From positions 310,001 through 374,000 of the forward strand of contig CAVRGW010000004.1 of NCBI GenBank assembly GCA_963720885.1: a stretch of DNA of 64,000 nucleotides, given 5' to 3'. This DNA comes from DATLLN01 sp963720885 (GTDB lineage Bacteria; Actinomycetota; Thermoleophilia; Gaiellales; JAICJC01). The notes under the pieces are model-generated. The model made no database searches. It had not been told where the DNA came from and saw only the letters and a list, made by a program, of their open reading frames with translations. Shown in pieces: positions 1 through 8,675 of this stretch (position 1 is the stretch's first letter; every line of letters begins with the position of its first letter). The position numbers were made by a program, and so were the translations under genes.

Positions 1-256
1 CCGAGCGCGCGATGCGGTCCGCCAGGTCGCTCGCGGTCAGCAGCTCGGGGCAGGGCAGGGACACCGCGCCGATCCGCCAGAGGGCGCGCATCGCGACCAG
101 CCACTCGAGCCCCTTTCCGAGCCGCACCAGGACGACGTCGCCCACAGAGACACCGCTGCCGGCGAGGCCCGCTGCGGCACGGTCGGTGAGCTCGTCGAGT
201 TCGGCCGCCCCGACCGTACGCTGCGCCCCGCTCTGGTTGACGATCAGAGCCCGCAC
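1..256 (-). CDS. AMP-dependent acyl-CoA synthetase, N-terminal part (runs off the window)
   Basis: The first 85 codons of a protein resembling the N-terminus of the AMP-binding (ANL) superfamily, close in style to medium-chain acyl-CoA or benzoate-CoA ligases. Typical segments are GVSVGDVVLVRLGKGLEW, followed by a small-residue helix and IGAVSLPCPELLTASDLADRI. Such enzymes activate a carboxylic acid with ATP to an acyl-adenylate and then a CoA thioester. The catalytic P-loop and adenylation motifs lie beyond the left edge. I chose the GTG at 256 because a TAGGCT -10 box lies 9 nt upstream (266-271) and there is no ribosome-binding site, a leaderless layout. The gene is divergent from the hypothetical gene at 298. 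The exact substrate cannot be told. Confidence 0.6.
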   Translation of the reverse strand, partial: MRALIVNQSGAQRTVGAAELDELTDRAAAGLAGSGVSVGDVVLVRLGKGLEWLVAMRALWRIGAVSLPCPELLTASDLADRIARS

Positions 257-265
257 GCCGCGCGG

Positions 266-291
266 AGCCTACCGGTGCGCGGGGGTACAGT
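266..291. promoter_or_regulatory. Divergent leaderless promoters
   Basis: On the minus strand TAGGCT (266-271) precedes the GTG at 256. On the plus strand TACAGT (286-291) precedes the GTG at 298 by 6 nt. No Shine-Dalgarno sequence is present on either side. The same arrangement recurs at many other starts in this window. Confidence 0.5.
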
Positions 292-297
292 GTTCGA

Positions 298-663
298 GTG
301 AGCGTACCGACCTCACAGGGTCTGCTGATCGGCCTCGTCGGCGTGCCGCGCTTCGCGGAGCGGGCGCTGGAGATCGAGCAGCGGACGGCGTCGCACCGTC
401 GCCGCCTCGCGGCGGCGCGCCGCGAGCTCGAGACCGCCTACGGCGAGGGCGACCTGCTTGCCGCGGCGCTGCGGCGGGTGGCGCGGTCGTGGTGCTTCGA
501 CGACGTCAACGGGCTGATCGACGAGCACAACCGGTGGTTTCCGATCGAGCGGAACCTGCCGCTCGATCCTGCGACCGGCGAGTACCTGCCGGTGCTCGGC
601 CGCACGCACCGGCTGGAGCGGCTCGGCCCGGGCTGGGCGGCCGCGGCGATCACGGCGCCTTAA
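298..663 (+). CDS. Hypothetical protein, 121 aa
   Basis: I do not recognise a named family. The protein is soluble, with no signal peptide or membrane segment. Residues 20-65 form an Arg/Glu/Ala-rich helical, possibly coiled-coil stretch. A conserved-looking C-terminal block follows: WCFDDVNGLIDEHNRWFPIE, then LPLDP..GEYLPV. That block is rich in aromatic and acidic residues and looks like a real fold. The GTG start has no ribosome-binding site, but a TACAGT -10 lies 6 nt upstream, so the mRNA is probably leaderless. The gene ends just before a hairpin shared with the converging Flp pilin gene. Confidence 0.6.
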   Translation: MSVPTSQGLLIGLVGVPRFAERALEIEQRTASHRRRLAAARRELETAYGEGDLLAAALRRVARSWCFDDVNGLIDEHNRWFPIERNLPLDPATGEYLPVLGRTHRLERLGPGWAAAAITAP

Positions 664-670
664 AGCACGC

Positions 671-705
671 GACCCCCCGGCCGGATCGCTCCGGACAGGG
701 GGGTC
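671..705. terminator. Bidirectional hairpin terminator
   Basis: GACCCCCC (671-678) pairs with GGGGGGTC (698-705), and a smaller CCGG/CCGG stem sits inside the loop. It lies between the convergent genes ending at 663 and 724. There is no U-tract, so termination efficiency is uncertain. Confidence 0.5.
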
Positions 706-723
706 ACGCGGAGAAGCCGATGA

Positions 724-894
724 TTACATCGCGCTGGTGACGCTGGCGATCACGTCGGAAATCGTGCCAGACAGGAGCGTCAGGGCGCCGACAACAGCGA
801 CGGTGATGACACCCAGCACGACGGCGTACTCGGCCATGGTCTGGCCCTCGTCGTCGCTCATGCTGGTGAACAGGCGGTTCAGGTACTCGATCAA
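724..894 (-). CDS. Flp/Fap-type pilin (class IVb prepilin-like), 56 aa
   Basis: A short protein with the hallmark of Flp pilins: a brief charged N-terminus, then EGQTMAEYAVVLGVITVAVV at residues 16-35 with the conserved Glu-Tyr pair, and one long hydrophobic helix. Flp pilins are secreted and polymerised by Tad systems into adhesive fibres. The start is a TTG, fixed by a very strong ribosome-binding site (GGAGGAGGTGA) at the right distance. No other Tad gene is visible here, so this copy is an orphan whose export machinery must be encoded elsewhere. The unusually short N-terminus leaves little room for a classical prepilin cleavage leader. Confidence 0.8.
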   Translation of the reverse strand: MIEYLNRLFTSMSDDEGQTMAEYAVVLGVITVAVVGALTLLSGTISDVIASVTSAM

Positions 895-1115
895 GGGGAT
901 TCACCTCCTCCGGGGCTTGACGCAGGTGAACCTGCTGACTCAGCATCGGCCGGACGCGGATCCCTCGCCATAGCTCGAAAGGGGGGAAGACGTACCTGGT
1001 TCGAGGGCGTCAAAATCTGGCGGATTTGGGATGCTTTTGGTAGGGTCGCCCCCGTTGCGGCCCGGGCAGTATCAGCCGCTTCTTGATGCAGTCGGATCTC
1101 GAATGGGGAGGGATC
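895..1115. promoter_or_regulatory. Divergent control region of the pilin and the M6 protease
   Basis: About 220 bp without a gene. It contains the pilin ribosome-binding site (about 901-912) and a perfect inverted repeat GCAGGT-ga-ACCTGC at 922-935 inside the predicted pilin leader. A TAGGGT box near 1041 could serve the protease. The long untranslated leader on both sides suggests post-transcriptional control, but no known riboswitch is recognisable. Confidence 0.35.
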
Positions 1116-3362
1116 GTGAGACGTACACTCGGGGCGGTGCTGGTGCTTGCCGCCGGCCTCGCAGTCACCGGTGCCGGCACAGCGGGCGCAGTGCCCGGGT
1201 CCGGAGGGCGCTTGACAGACGCGCCGCAGCGGGTCGCAGACGCGAAGCCGAAGCCGATCTTCGCGCGCAAGTGGCAGCAGCAGAAGTTCGCCGCAGCCGA
1301 TCTGGTCGCCCAGGGGAAGGCGACCGTCATGCCCAACGGCAACGTGCGGCTGCCCAACGGGCAGTTCGTGGACTACGCCCTCGAGGGCGAGGATCACATC
1401 GTGACGCTGCTGGCCGACTTCACCGACCCGCAGCACGGGCAGATTCCAAAGCCCGATCGCACGCAGGACAACAGCACCTACTGGGTGCCCAACTTCAACC
1501 GGGCGCACTACCAGGACGAGCTCTTCAGCACGGGCGGCGGCAGCACGGGCTCGCCGTCGATGCACGACTACTACCTCCAGCAGTCCTCCGGCCGCTACAC
1601 GGTGGTCGGCCAGGTCTCGAACTGGGTGCACATCAATCAGCCCGAGTCGGAGTTCGGCGCCAACGGCCCGGACGGTGACGGTTCGGACAACGCGAACGGC
1701 GCGGTCTATCGCGTGATCAAGGCCGGGCTGGATGCCACGGCCGGCGGCGTGTCCGGCATCAACTGGTCGCCGTCCAAGGTCGATGTCTGGGATCGCTACG
1801 ACTGCGACGGCGACGGCAATTTCGACGAGCCTGACGGCTACGTCGACCACTTCCAGATGGTGCATGCCGGCGAGGGTGAAGATGCCGGCGGCGGCGCACA
1901 GGGCGGCGACGCCATCTGGAGCCACAGCTCGTACGCCAACGAGGCCGGCGCCGGCACGTCCGGGCCCGCCAAGTGCAAGCTGGGCGGCTATCGCGTGCCC
2001 GGCACGAACCTGTGGGTCGGCGACTACACGATCGAGGCGGAGAACGGCGGCGTGGGCGTCTTCGCGCACGAGTTCGGCCACGACCTCGGCCTGCCCGACC
2101 TGTACGACACGACGGGCGCTGCCGAGAACAGCACGTCCTTCTGGTCGATCATGAGCCAGGGCTCCTGGGGCTCGGACTCGCCGAACGCGATCGGCGACCG
2201 CCCCGTGCACATGGGCCCCTGGGAGAAGCTGGTCCTTGGCTTCCTGGGCAACGACTTGACGACGGTGAACGCGGGCGACCTGAACACGGTCACGCTCGGC
2301 CCCGCGGAGGGCCACGCGTCGGTCGGGACACAGGTGCTGCGGATCAACCTCCCGAACTACATCCACAAGCAGACGGTCTTCGAGCCCGAGGGCTCGGATC
2401 CGTACTACTACTACTCGAACCAGGGCGACGACCTCGACAACACGATGACTCGGACGCTCTCGGCGCCACTGTCGTCGGCGAAGGTCCTGACCTTCCGCAC
2501 GCAGTACAACATCGAGGAAGGCTGGGACTACGCCTACGTCGAGTACACGACGAACGGCACGACCTGGACGCCGATCAACGGCAACCTGTCGACCGAGGAT
2601 GATCCCAACGCCCAGAACCAGGGCCACGGGATCACCGGCGAGTCGGCCGGCTGGGTCAACGGCACGTACACGGTGCCGGCTGGGGCAACGGGCATCCGCT
2701 TCCGCTACTGGACGGACGGGGCCTTCACGCTGCCCGGCTTTGCCGTCGACTCGATCTCGCTCGGCGGCGAGCCGATCGACGACGCGTCCGACACGTCGGC
2801 GTGGACGTTCGACGGCTTCCAGCAGGTGACGGACGGCATCATCAAGCAGCCGGCGTTCCGCTATTTCCTGGTGGAGTCGCGGTCGTACGTCCGCAACGAT
2901 GCCAGCCTGCGCGGGGCGTACAACTTCCTGTACGGCAACTGGCTGGAGAAGCAGCCGTACGCCGACGGCGTCCTGATCTGGCTGCGCGACTCGGGATACG
3001 CGGACAACAATGTCTCGCTGCACCCGGGCCACGGGCAGATCCTGCCGATCGACGCGCATCCAGAGCCGTCGATCAGCCCGTTCGGAAAGGACCTGAACCG
3101 CACGCGGTGGCAGGTCTGGGACTCGACCTTCGGTCTTGACCCGCATCAGGTCACGCTTCACGAGCTGAACAACCGCACGGGCGTCCTGCGCGGCCGCACC
3201 TACTACTCGGCCCCGCAGCCTGTGTTCTACGACTCCGGTGCGAAGGCGTACTGGAATGCGCAGATCCCGACCTCGAGCACGCTGACGCCGGGCTCGGGCG
3301 TACGGATCGACATCCTCAGCGTCTCGGCCGACCGCACCACGTACAAGGTGCGCGTGCACTGA
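1116..3362 (+). CDS. Secreted M6 (immune inhibitor A-like) metalloprotease
   Basis: A 748-residue zinc metalloprotease exported by a Sec signal peptide: RR at 2-3, a hydrophobic core at about 5-20, and an AGA-V cleavage region. The catalytic motif HEFGH lies at residues 318-322 and is followed by DLGLPDLYDT, the extended signature of peptidase family M6. A calcium-binding-like DxDxDG segment (YDCDGDGNFDEPDGY) precedes it. The C-terminal half contains beta-rich regions as in InhA (MAM/VEG-like). InhA proteins degrade extracellular proteins. The start GTG at 1116 was chosen for its ribosome-binding site (GGGGAGGG) and because it places the signal peptide at the N-terminus. A strong terminator follows at 3371. 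Confidence 0.9.
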   Translation: MRRTLGAVLVLAAGLAVTGAGTAGAVPGSGGRLTDAPQRVADAKPKPIFARKWQQQKFAAADLVAQGKATVMPNGNVRLPNGQFVDYALEGEDHIVTLLADFTDPQHGQIPKPDRTQDNSTYWVPNFNRAHYQDELFSTGGGSTGSPSMHDYYLQQSSGRYTVVGQVSNWVHINQPESEFGANGPDGDGSDNANGAVYRVIKAGLDATAGGVSGINWSPSKVDVWDRYDCDGDGNFDEPDGYVDHFQMVHAGEGEDAGGGAQGGDAIWSHSSYANEAGAGTSGPAKCKLGGYRVPGTNLWVGDYTIEAENGGVGVFAHEFGHDLGLPDLYDTTGAAENSTSFWSIMSQGSWGSDSPNAIGDRPVHMGPWEKLVLGFLGNDLTTVNAGDLNTVTLGPAEGHASVGTQVLRINLPNYIHKQTVFEPEGSDPYYYYSNQGDDLDNTMTRTLSAPLSSAKVLTFRTQYNIEEGWDYAYVEYTTNGTTWTPINGNLSTEDDPNAQNQGHGITGESAGWVNGTYTVPAGATGIRFRYWTDGAFTLPGFAVDSISLGGEPIDDASDTSAWTFDGFQQVTDGIIKQPAFRYFLVESRSYVRNDASLRGAYNFLYGNWLEKQPYADGVLIWLRDSGYADNNVSLHPGHGQILPIDAHPEPSISPFGKDLNRTRWQVWDSTFGLDPHQVTLHELNNRTGVLRGRTYYSAPQPVFYDSGAKAYWNAQIPTSSTLTPGSGVRIDILSVSADRTTYKVRVH

Positions 3363-3370
3363 CCGAACGT

Positions 3371-3406
3371 CCCAGGGGGCCGGGGCGCCGGCCCCGGCCC
3401 CCTGGG
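3371..3406 (+). terminator. Strong 16-bp hairpin terminator
   Basis: A perfect inverted repeat with arms 3371-3386 and 3391-3406 and a 4-nt GCCG loop sits 8 nt after the protease stop codon. The stem is almost entirely G:C and there is no U-tract. It separates the protease from glycerol kinase. Confidence 0.7.
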
Positions 3407-3420
3407 ATACTTGACCGCTT

Positions 3421-4842
3421 GTGATCCTGGCGATCGATCAAGGCACGAGCGGGACGACCTGTCTGGTCGTCGATGGCTCCCTCAAGGTGCTCGGCCGCGG
3501 CTACGCCGAGCTGGCGCAGCACTTCCCCCAGCCGGGCTGGGTCGAGCACGACCCTGAGGAGATCTGGCAGAGCGTGCTCCAGGCGGCCGTCGTCGCGCTG
3601 GACAAGGCGCGGATCGGCGCCGGCGACCTACGGGCGATCGGGGTCACCAACCAGCGGGAGACGGCCGTGCTGTGGGACCGCCGCACGGGCCGCCCCGTGC
3701 ATCGCGCGATCGTCTGGCAGGACGGCCGCACGGCCGAGGCCTGCCGGTCGCTGCCCGCGGAGCTGCTGCGCGAGCGCACCGGCCTGATGCCCAGCCCGTA
3801 CTTTTCGGCCACGAAGGTGCGCTGGCTGCTCGACCACGCCGGCCGCGACCCGGCCGAGCTCATGTTCGGGACGGTCGACAGCTGGCTCGTCTGGCGGCTG
3901 ACCGACGGCGCCGAGCATCTGACCGACCGCACGAACGCCTCGCGCACGTTGCTCTGCGGCCTTGCCTCGCTGGAGTGGGACGACGAGCTGCTCGAGCTGT
4001 TCGGCGTGCCCCGCGAGGTGCTGCCGCGGATCGTGCCCTCGACCGGCGCGGTCGCCGAGGCGACGCTGCTGGGCGCGACCGTCCCGGTGTCCGGGATCGC
4101 CGGCGACCAGCAGGCGGCGCTTGCCGGGCAGGCCTGCTTCGCACCGGGCGACGCCAAGGTCACGTACGGCACGGGCAGCTTTCTGCTGGTGCATGACGGC
4201 GATCGCCCGGGGGCGCCGCCCGACGGCCTGCTGCGCAGCGCCGCGGCGCCCGCCGGCTATGCGCTGGAGGGCTCGGTGTTCGTCGCCGGGGCCGCCGTCC
4301 AGTGGCTGCGCGACGGGCTCGGGCTGCTCGCGTCGGCCGCGGACGCGGAGGACCTCGCGCGGTCTCTGGCCGGCAACCACGGCGTCTACTTCGTGCCGGC
4401 GCTGACCGGCCTCGGCGCGCCGCACTGGGATCCGGGGGCCCGCGGACTGTTGTGCGGGCTCGACCGTGGTACCGGCCGCGCGCACCTGGTGCGGGCGGCG
4501 CTGGAGGCGATCGCCTACCAGGTCTGCGATGTGGTCGCCGCGGTGCCGGGCGGGGTCGGGCGGCTGCGGGCCGACGGCGGCGCGGCCGCGAACGGGTTCC
4601 TCATGCAGTTCCAGGCGGACGTGCTGGGACAGCCGGTCGAGGTCGCTTCCGGCGTCGAGATGACGGCGCTCGGCGCGGCGGCGCTGGCAGGTCTCGGCAC
4701 CGGCGTCTGGCGGGACACCGCCGAGGTCGCGGCCGCGTGGCGCCCGAGCGCACGATACGAGCCTCGGATAGCGCCGAGCGAGCGCGAAGCGCTGCTCGAA
4801 GGCTGGCGCTCGGCGCTCGCTCGGACGCTGTTGACCAGCTAG
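3421..4842 (+). CDS. glpK: Glycerol kinase (FGGY family)
   Basis: A 473-residue FGGY carbohydrate kinase that phosphorylates glycerol to glycerol-3-phosphate in the cytosol. The N-terminal phosphate-binding loop DQGTSGTT (5-12) and the early QHFPQPGWVEHDPEEIW segment are diagnostic of GlpK. Further support comes from TNQRET, WQDGRT, the GTGSFLL loop and the C-terminal LTGLGAPHWDPGARG segment. The length is slightly shorter than the usual about 500. The GTG start directly gives the family N-terminus and has no obvious ribosome-binding site. No glycerol facilitator or GlpD is adjacent. The stop codon overlaps that of the converging helicase by 4 bp. Confidence 0.93.
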   Translation: MILAIDQGTSGTTCLVVDGSLKVLGRGYAELAQHFPQPGWVEHDPEEIWQSVLQAAVVALDKARIGAGDLRAIGVTNQRETAVLWDRRTGRPVHRAIVWQDGRTAEACRSLPAELLRERTGLMPSPYFSATKVRWLLDHAGRDPAELMFGTVDSWLVWRLTDGAEHLTDRTNASRTLLCGLASLEWDDELLELFGVPREVLPRIVPSTGAVAEATLLGATVPVSGIAGDQQAALAGQACFAPGDAKVTYGTGSFLLVHDGDRPGAPPDGLLRSAAAPAGYALEGSVFVAGAAVQWLRDGLGLLASAADAEDLARSLAGNHGVYFVPALTGLGAPHWDPGARGLLCGLDRGTGRAHLVRAALEAIAYQVCDVVAAVPGGVGRLRADGGAAANGFLMQFQADVLGQPVEVASGVEMTALGAAALAGLGTGVWRDTAEVAAAWRPSARYEPRIAPSEREALLEGWRSALARTLLTS

Positions 4843-6014
4843 AAGCGGCGGCGGCCGCCGCCGCGGCGTTTCGACGAGTACACGAGCCGCGGCGGGGCGG
4901 TCTTCATCCCCTCCTGCTCGAACTCGTCCTTCAGCTCGAGGCGGGCGGCGATGCGGCTGACGTCCGCCTGCTGCTCCTGGGTGACCAGCGTGATGCCGGT
5001 GCCGGTGCGGCCCGCGCGGCCGGTGCGGCCGACGCGGTGGACGTAGCCCTTGTTGTCCTCGGGCGGGTCGTAGTTGATGACGTGCGTGATGCCGTCCAGG
5101 TCGAGGCCCCGGGCGGCGACATCGGTCGCGACCAGCGTGCCGACCTTCCCGTTCTGGAAGCGCTTCAGCGCCTGCTCGCGCTGGGCCTGCGTCAGGTCGC
5201 CGTGGATGGCGGCGGCCGGCAGGCCGCGGCGCTCGAGCTTCTGCGCCAGCCGCGCGGCGCCGCGCTTGGTTCGAACGAACACCAGCGTCGGCCCGTCGGC
5301 GATCTTCAGGAGGTCGACCAGGGTGTCCAGCTTGCCGTCGTCCGTGACCGGGACGAACCGGTGGTCGACCTGCTCGACCGTCTCGGTCGGCGACTCCGTC
5401 TCGTGGCGGCATGCGTGGTCGGTGTAGGCGCGGGCCAGGATGCCCACCTCACCGTCCAGGGTGGCCGAGAAGAACATGGTCTGGCGGCTGGTCGGCAGCC
5501 AGCGGACGATCTTGTCGACTTGCGGCTTGAAGCCCATGTCGAGCATCCGGTCGGCCTCGTCGAGGACGAGGATCTTGACCTTGTCCAGGCTGATCATGCG
5601 CTGCTGGACGATGTCGGTCAGGCGGCCCGGCGTGGCAATGACGATGTGGGCGGCCTTGGCGGCCTTCGACTGCGTGCGCGTGCTGACGCCGCCATAGACG
5701 GAGGCGACGCTCAGTCCGCGGGCCGGGGCAATGCTGGCGAACTCGGCGGTCACCTGGACGGCCAGCTCGCGGGTCGGCACCAGCACCAGGGCCGATGGCC
5801 GTGGGTCGTCCGCGGACAGCCGGTCGACGATCGGCAGCGCGAACGCCAGCGTCTTGCCGGAGCCGGTGGGGGACTTGGCCAGGACGTCGAGGCCGGCGAT
5901 GGCGTCCCTCAGGACGAGCGACTGGATCTCGAACGGCGCGTGGATGTCGCGCCTGGCGAGCGCCTGGGAAACGGGCTCGGACAGGCCGAGCTCATGGAAC
6001 GACGGTTCGGACAC
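4839..6014 (-). CDS. DEAD-box RNA helicase
   Basis: A 391-residue ATP-dependent RNA helicase. The core motifs appear in order: Q-motif region F-x7-EP...PFEIQ near residues 6-31, Walker A PTGSGKT (49-55), PTREL, TPGRL, DEAD (152-155), SAT, and HRVGRTGRAG. It ends in a short basic Arg/Gly tail (RRGGGRRRF) that probably binds RNA. Such proteins help ribosome assembly or cold-shock RNA unwinding. The GTG start at 6014 is preceded by AAGGAG at good spacing. Confidence 0.92.
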   Translation of the reverse strand: MSEPSFHELGLSEPVSQALARRDIHAPFEIQSLVLRDAIAGLDVLAKSPTGSGKTLAFALPIVDRLSADDPRPSALVLVPTRELAVQVTAEFASIAPARGLSVASVYGGVSTRTQSKAAKAAHIVIATPGRLTDIVQQRMISLDKVKILVLDEADRMLDMGFKPQVDKIVRWLPTSRQTMFFSATLDGEVGILARAYTDHACRHETESPTETVEQVDHRFVPVTDDGKLDTLVDLLKIADGPTLVFVRTKRGAARLAQKLERRGLPAAAIHGDLTQAQREQALKRFQNGKVGTLVATDVAARGLDLDGITHVINYDPPEDNKGYVHRVGRTGRAGRTGTGITLVTQEQQADVSRIAARLELKDEFEQEGMKTAPPRLVYSSKRRGGGRRRF

Positions 6015-6144
6015 GTGGTCTCCTTATCGGTACGAGAGAGGCTCAGCCTGACCCGTAACCCGATAGACGAACCGGCGAAAAGCGAAAACCTCACGGGGCG
6101 AAACACTCGCCCGTACGCCGAATCCTAGCAGGGGGCGAAGATGG
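6015..6144 (-). promoter_or_regulatory. Long leader/promoter region of the DEAD-box helicase gene
   Basis: 130 bp without a gene. It holds the helicase ribosome-binding site (AAGGAG next to the start) and several GTTT/TTTTCG tracts read on the minus strand, including a TAGGAT box about 110 nt upstream. A long leader would fit the temperature-controlled helicases of this family, but no specific structure is proven. Confidence 0.25.
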
Positions 6145-8622
6145 CTAACCGCGGACGCGCTCGTGCGAGGGGTCGTAGAGCACGTCCTCCACGAGCCGCG
6201 TGGGCACCAGCTCGCCCAGCACCTCGACCTCGTAGTCATCGCCGGCCGCAGCGGCCGCCGGCAGGTAGGCGTAGGCGAGGTTGCGCCCGACGGTGAAGCC
6301 GTAGGCGCAGCTGCGCAACCGGCTCACCACCTCGCCGTCGGCGTGCACGGCCTCGCCGCCGTAGACGGCTGCGGTACTCGCTCGCCGCCGACCAGCAGCG
6401 TGCGCAGCCGCCGCGCCGGCTCCGCTCGCGCGCGGCCAGCGCCTCGCGGCCGGTGAAGTCCCCCTTGTCCAGCGCGACGCAGAACCCGAGGCCCGCCTCG
6501 TACGGGCGTGTCGCCCGGCGTCAGGTCGGTGCCCATGTAGCGGTAGCCCTTCTCCATCCGCAGCGACTCGAGCGACGCGGTAGCCGCCGGCTCGAGCCCG
6601 TGCTGCGCGCCGGCCGCGACCAGCCGGTCCCAGACCTGCACGGCCCAGCGCGGGCTGCGACGTACAGCTCGAACCCGAGCTCGCCGACGTAGGTGATGCG
6701 CTGGGCGAGCACGGGCGCCGGCGCCGATGCGCGATCGTCCGCGCGGTGCGGAACGCGGAGCGCCGCGGCGGAGACGTCGTCGTCGGCTGGCGGCCTGCAG
6801 GATCGTCGCGCGCGCGCGGGCCCCAGAGGCCGATCACCGCCAGCTCTTCGCTGCACGTCGCGGATCGTGACCGCGCGCGTCGCCGTCGCGGCGGGCGTGC
6901 TCCGCAGCCAGCCGCGGTCGGCGTCGACCGCGCCCGCGCCGGTGACGACGCGGAAGCGGTCGTCGGCCAGCCGCGTGACGGTGACGTCGGCCAGGATGCC
7001 GCCGCGGGCGTTCGAGCATCTGCGTGTAGACGACGCTGCCCGGCCGGCCGGTCGATGCGGTTGCCGCAGACGCGCTCGAGCAGCGCCAGCGCGCCCGGCC
7101 CGCTCGACGTCGATCTTGCCGAACGAGGTCATGTCGATGATGCCCGCCGCGCTCGCGGAACGCCGCGGTGCTCGGTCGGCGCAGCCGGTCGAGGTACGGC
7201 GGCGCCGTCCAGCCGAACGCGCGCTGGTCGGCGCCGGCCCGGCGCCAGGGCTGCCCGGGCCGCAGGTAGTCGGCGCGCTCCCAGCCGTTCTTCGACGCGA
7301 ACACCGCGCCCTGCTCCTGCAGCCGCCCGTGCAGCGGGCGCAGGCGCGCTGCGGCCGGCCCCACTCGTCGGCGTCGAGCGGGTAGCGCAGGCGGTAGTAG
7401 TAGCGGTACGATCTCGCGGGCCGGCCGCCTCGGCGAAGCCGGGGTCGCGGTAGGCGGCGCCGAAGCGCCAGGCGCGGTAGCCGGAGACGTCGAGCTCGGT
7501 CTCGCCCGACGTGATCCACTCGGCGATGGTCTTGCCGATGCCGCCGGCGCCGCCGAAGCCGTTCAGCGACAGGCCGGCGGCCATCCAGAAGCCGGGCACG
7601 CCGGGCATCGGGCCGAGCAGCGGGTTGGCGTCGGGCGTCATCGCGTCGGGATGGCAGACGAGCGTGACGACGCCGGCGTCGGCGAGGAACGGGAAGCGCC
7701 GCGCCGCGCCGGCCATCAGCCGCGGCGAAGCGCTCCTCGTCGGCGGGCAGGTGCGCGGCCGCCGTGCTCCCACGGCACGCCGTCGACCCAGCGCGACGAG
7801 CGGGTTCGGGCTCGTAGCCGCCGAACAGCACGCCGCCGGCCTCGGACCTTGCCGTAGACGAGGTTGTCGGTGTCGCGGAAGCACGGCATGTCGCGCGGCA
7901 GCTCGTGGCCGGGCACGGCCTTCAGCGCGATGTGCTGGTGGTCGACGGGGATCGACGGCGTGAACGCGCCGACCATCGCCGACACCTGCGGCGCCCAGAT
8001 GCCGGCACGCGTTGACGACGATCTCGGTCTCGATCCGGCCGCCGTCGGTGAGGACGGCGCGCACACGCGCGCCCGGGCCGAGCTCGATGCCGGTGACGCG
8101 CGTCGTGCGTCGCGGATCCGAGCGCCGAGGTCGCGGGCGGCGTCGGCCAGCGCGTAGGTCGCGGTGTGCGGGTCGACGTAGCCGTCGCCCGGCGATCCAG
8201 ACGGCGCCGTAGAGGCGACTCCGGCGCAGGCGGCCGGCAGCAGCCTCGAGCGCCTCGCTCGGGGCCGAGCAGCTCGACGTCGAGGCCGATGCCGCGCGCG
8301 CGGCTGGCGCCCCGCCGCAGCTCCGCCAGGCTCTCCGGCGCTGGACGCGATGCGCAGCGCTGCCGAAGGTCTCGAACACGCCCAGCTCGCGGTACAGCTC
8401 GACGCTGTAGCGGCGGAAGCCGCATCATCGTCGGCGACGGGTTGAACTGGGTGACGAGGCCCGGCCGCGTGGCAGGTCGAGCCGCTGGTCAGCTCGCCCT
8501 TCTCGACCAGCAGGACGTCGCGCCAGCCCGGCCCTCGCGAGGTGGTAGGCGACGCTGCAGCCGGTGATCCCGCCGCCGATCACGACCACCTGCGCCCGAT
8601 CCGGAGAACTGGTCTGTACCAC
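6145..8622 (-). pseudogene. Dimethylglycine/sarcosine dehydrogenase-type FAD oxidoreductase fused to a GcvT domain, broken by more than 20 frameshifts
   Basis: Reading through the frameshifts gives one protein of about 810 residues. It has an N-terminal FAD-binding loop VVVIGGGITGCSVAYHLARAG, a DAO domain (STCHAAGLVTQFNPSPTMMR, then GGYEPEP and GLSLNGFGGAGGIGK), and a C-terminal aminomethyltransferase half (GIIDMTSFGKIDVEGPGA, YVGELGFELYV, LRMEKGYRYMGTDLTPGDTP). Enzymes of this kind oxidatively demethylate dimethylglycine, sarcosine or related N-methyl compounds and pass the one-carbon unit to tetrahydrofolate. Frame changes occur near 8528, 8460, 8420, 8359, 8338, 8263, 8189, about 8100, 8005, 7846, 7806 and onward. 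Each one I resolved is repaired by deleting one G or C (one T near 7846). Sequence error is as likely as true decay. The gene is divergent from the choline-kinase-like gene. Confidence 0.75.
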
Positions 8623-8635
8623 CTTCGAGTTCGTG

Positions 8636-8643
8636 ACTATAGT
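8636..8643. promoter_or_regulatory. Palindromic ACTATAGT serving as -10 on both strands
   Basis: Read on the plus strand it gives TATAGT (8638-8643), 32 nt before the ATG at 8676. Read on the minus strand it gives TATAGT (8641-8636), 13 nt before the GTG at 8622. One 8-bp palindrome could therefore supply the -10 element for both divergent genes, making the two transcripts mutually exclusive. The -35 regions are weak. Confidence 0.4.
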
Positions 8644-8675
8644 GGTCGCCCCACGACCCCCCGCAAGGAGGACGG

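Noticed and set aside
891..3359. Long open frame (about 820 codons) on the minus strand opposite the M6 protease
   Set aside because: It is an antisense shadow caused by GC-rich codon use; it has no domain pattern, while the plus strand encodes a complete protease with signal peptide and HExxH motif.
3628..5412. Long minus-strand open frame opposite glycerol kinase and through the helicase
   Set aside because: Arg/Gly/Pro-rich low-complexity translation without motifs; both real genes are well conserved.
6145..8622. Programmed ribosomal frameshifting in the DMGDH/GcvT gene
   Set aside because: More than 20 shifts in 2.5 kb at sites without a common slippery sequence cannot be programmed; sequence error or decay is more sensible.
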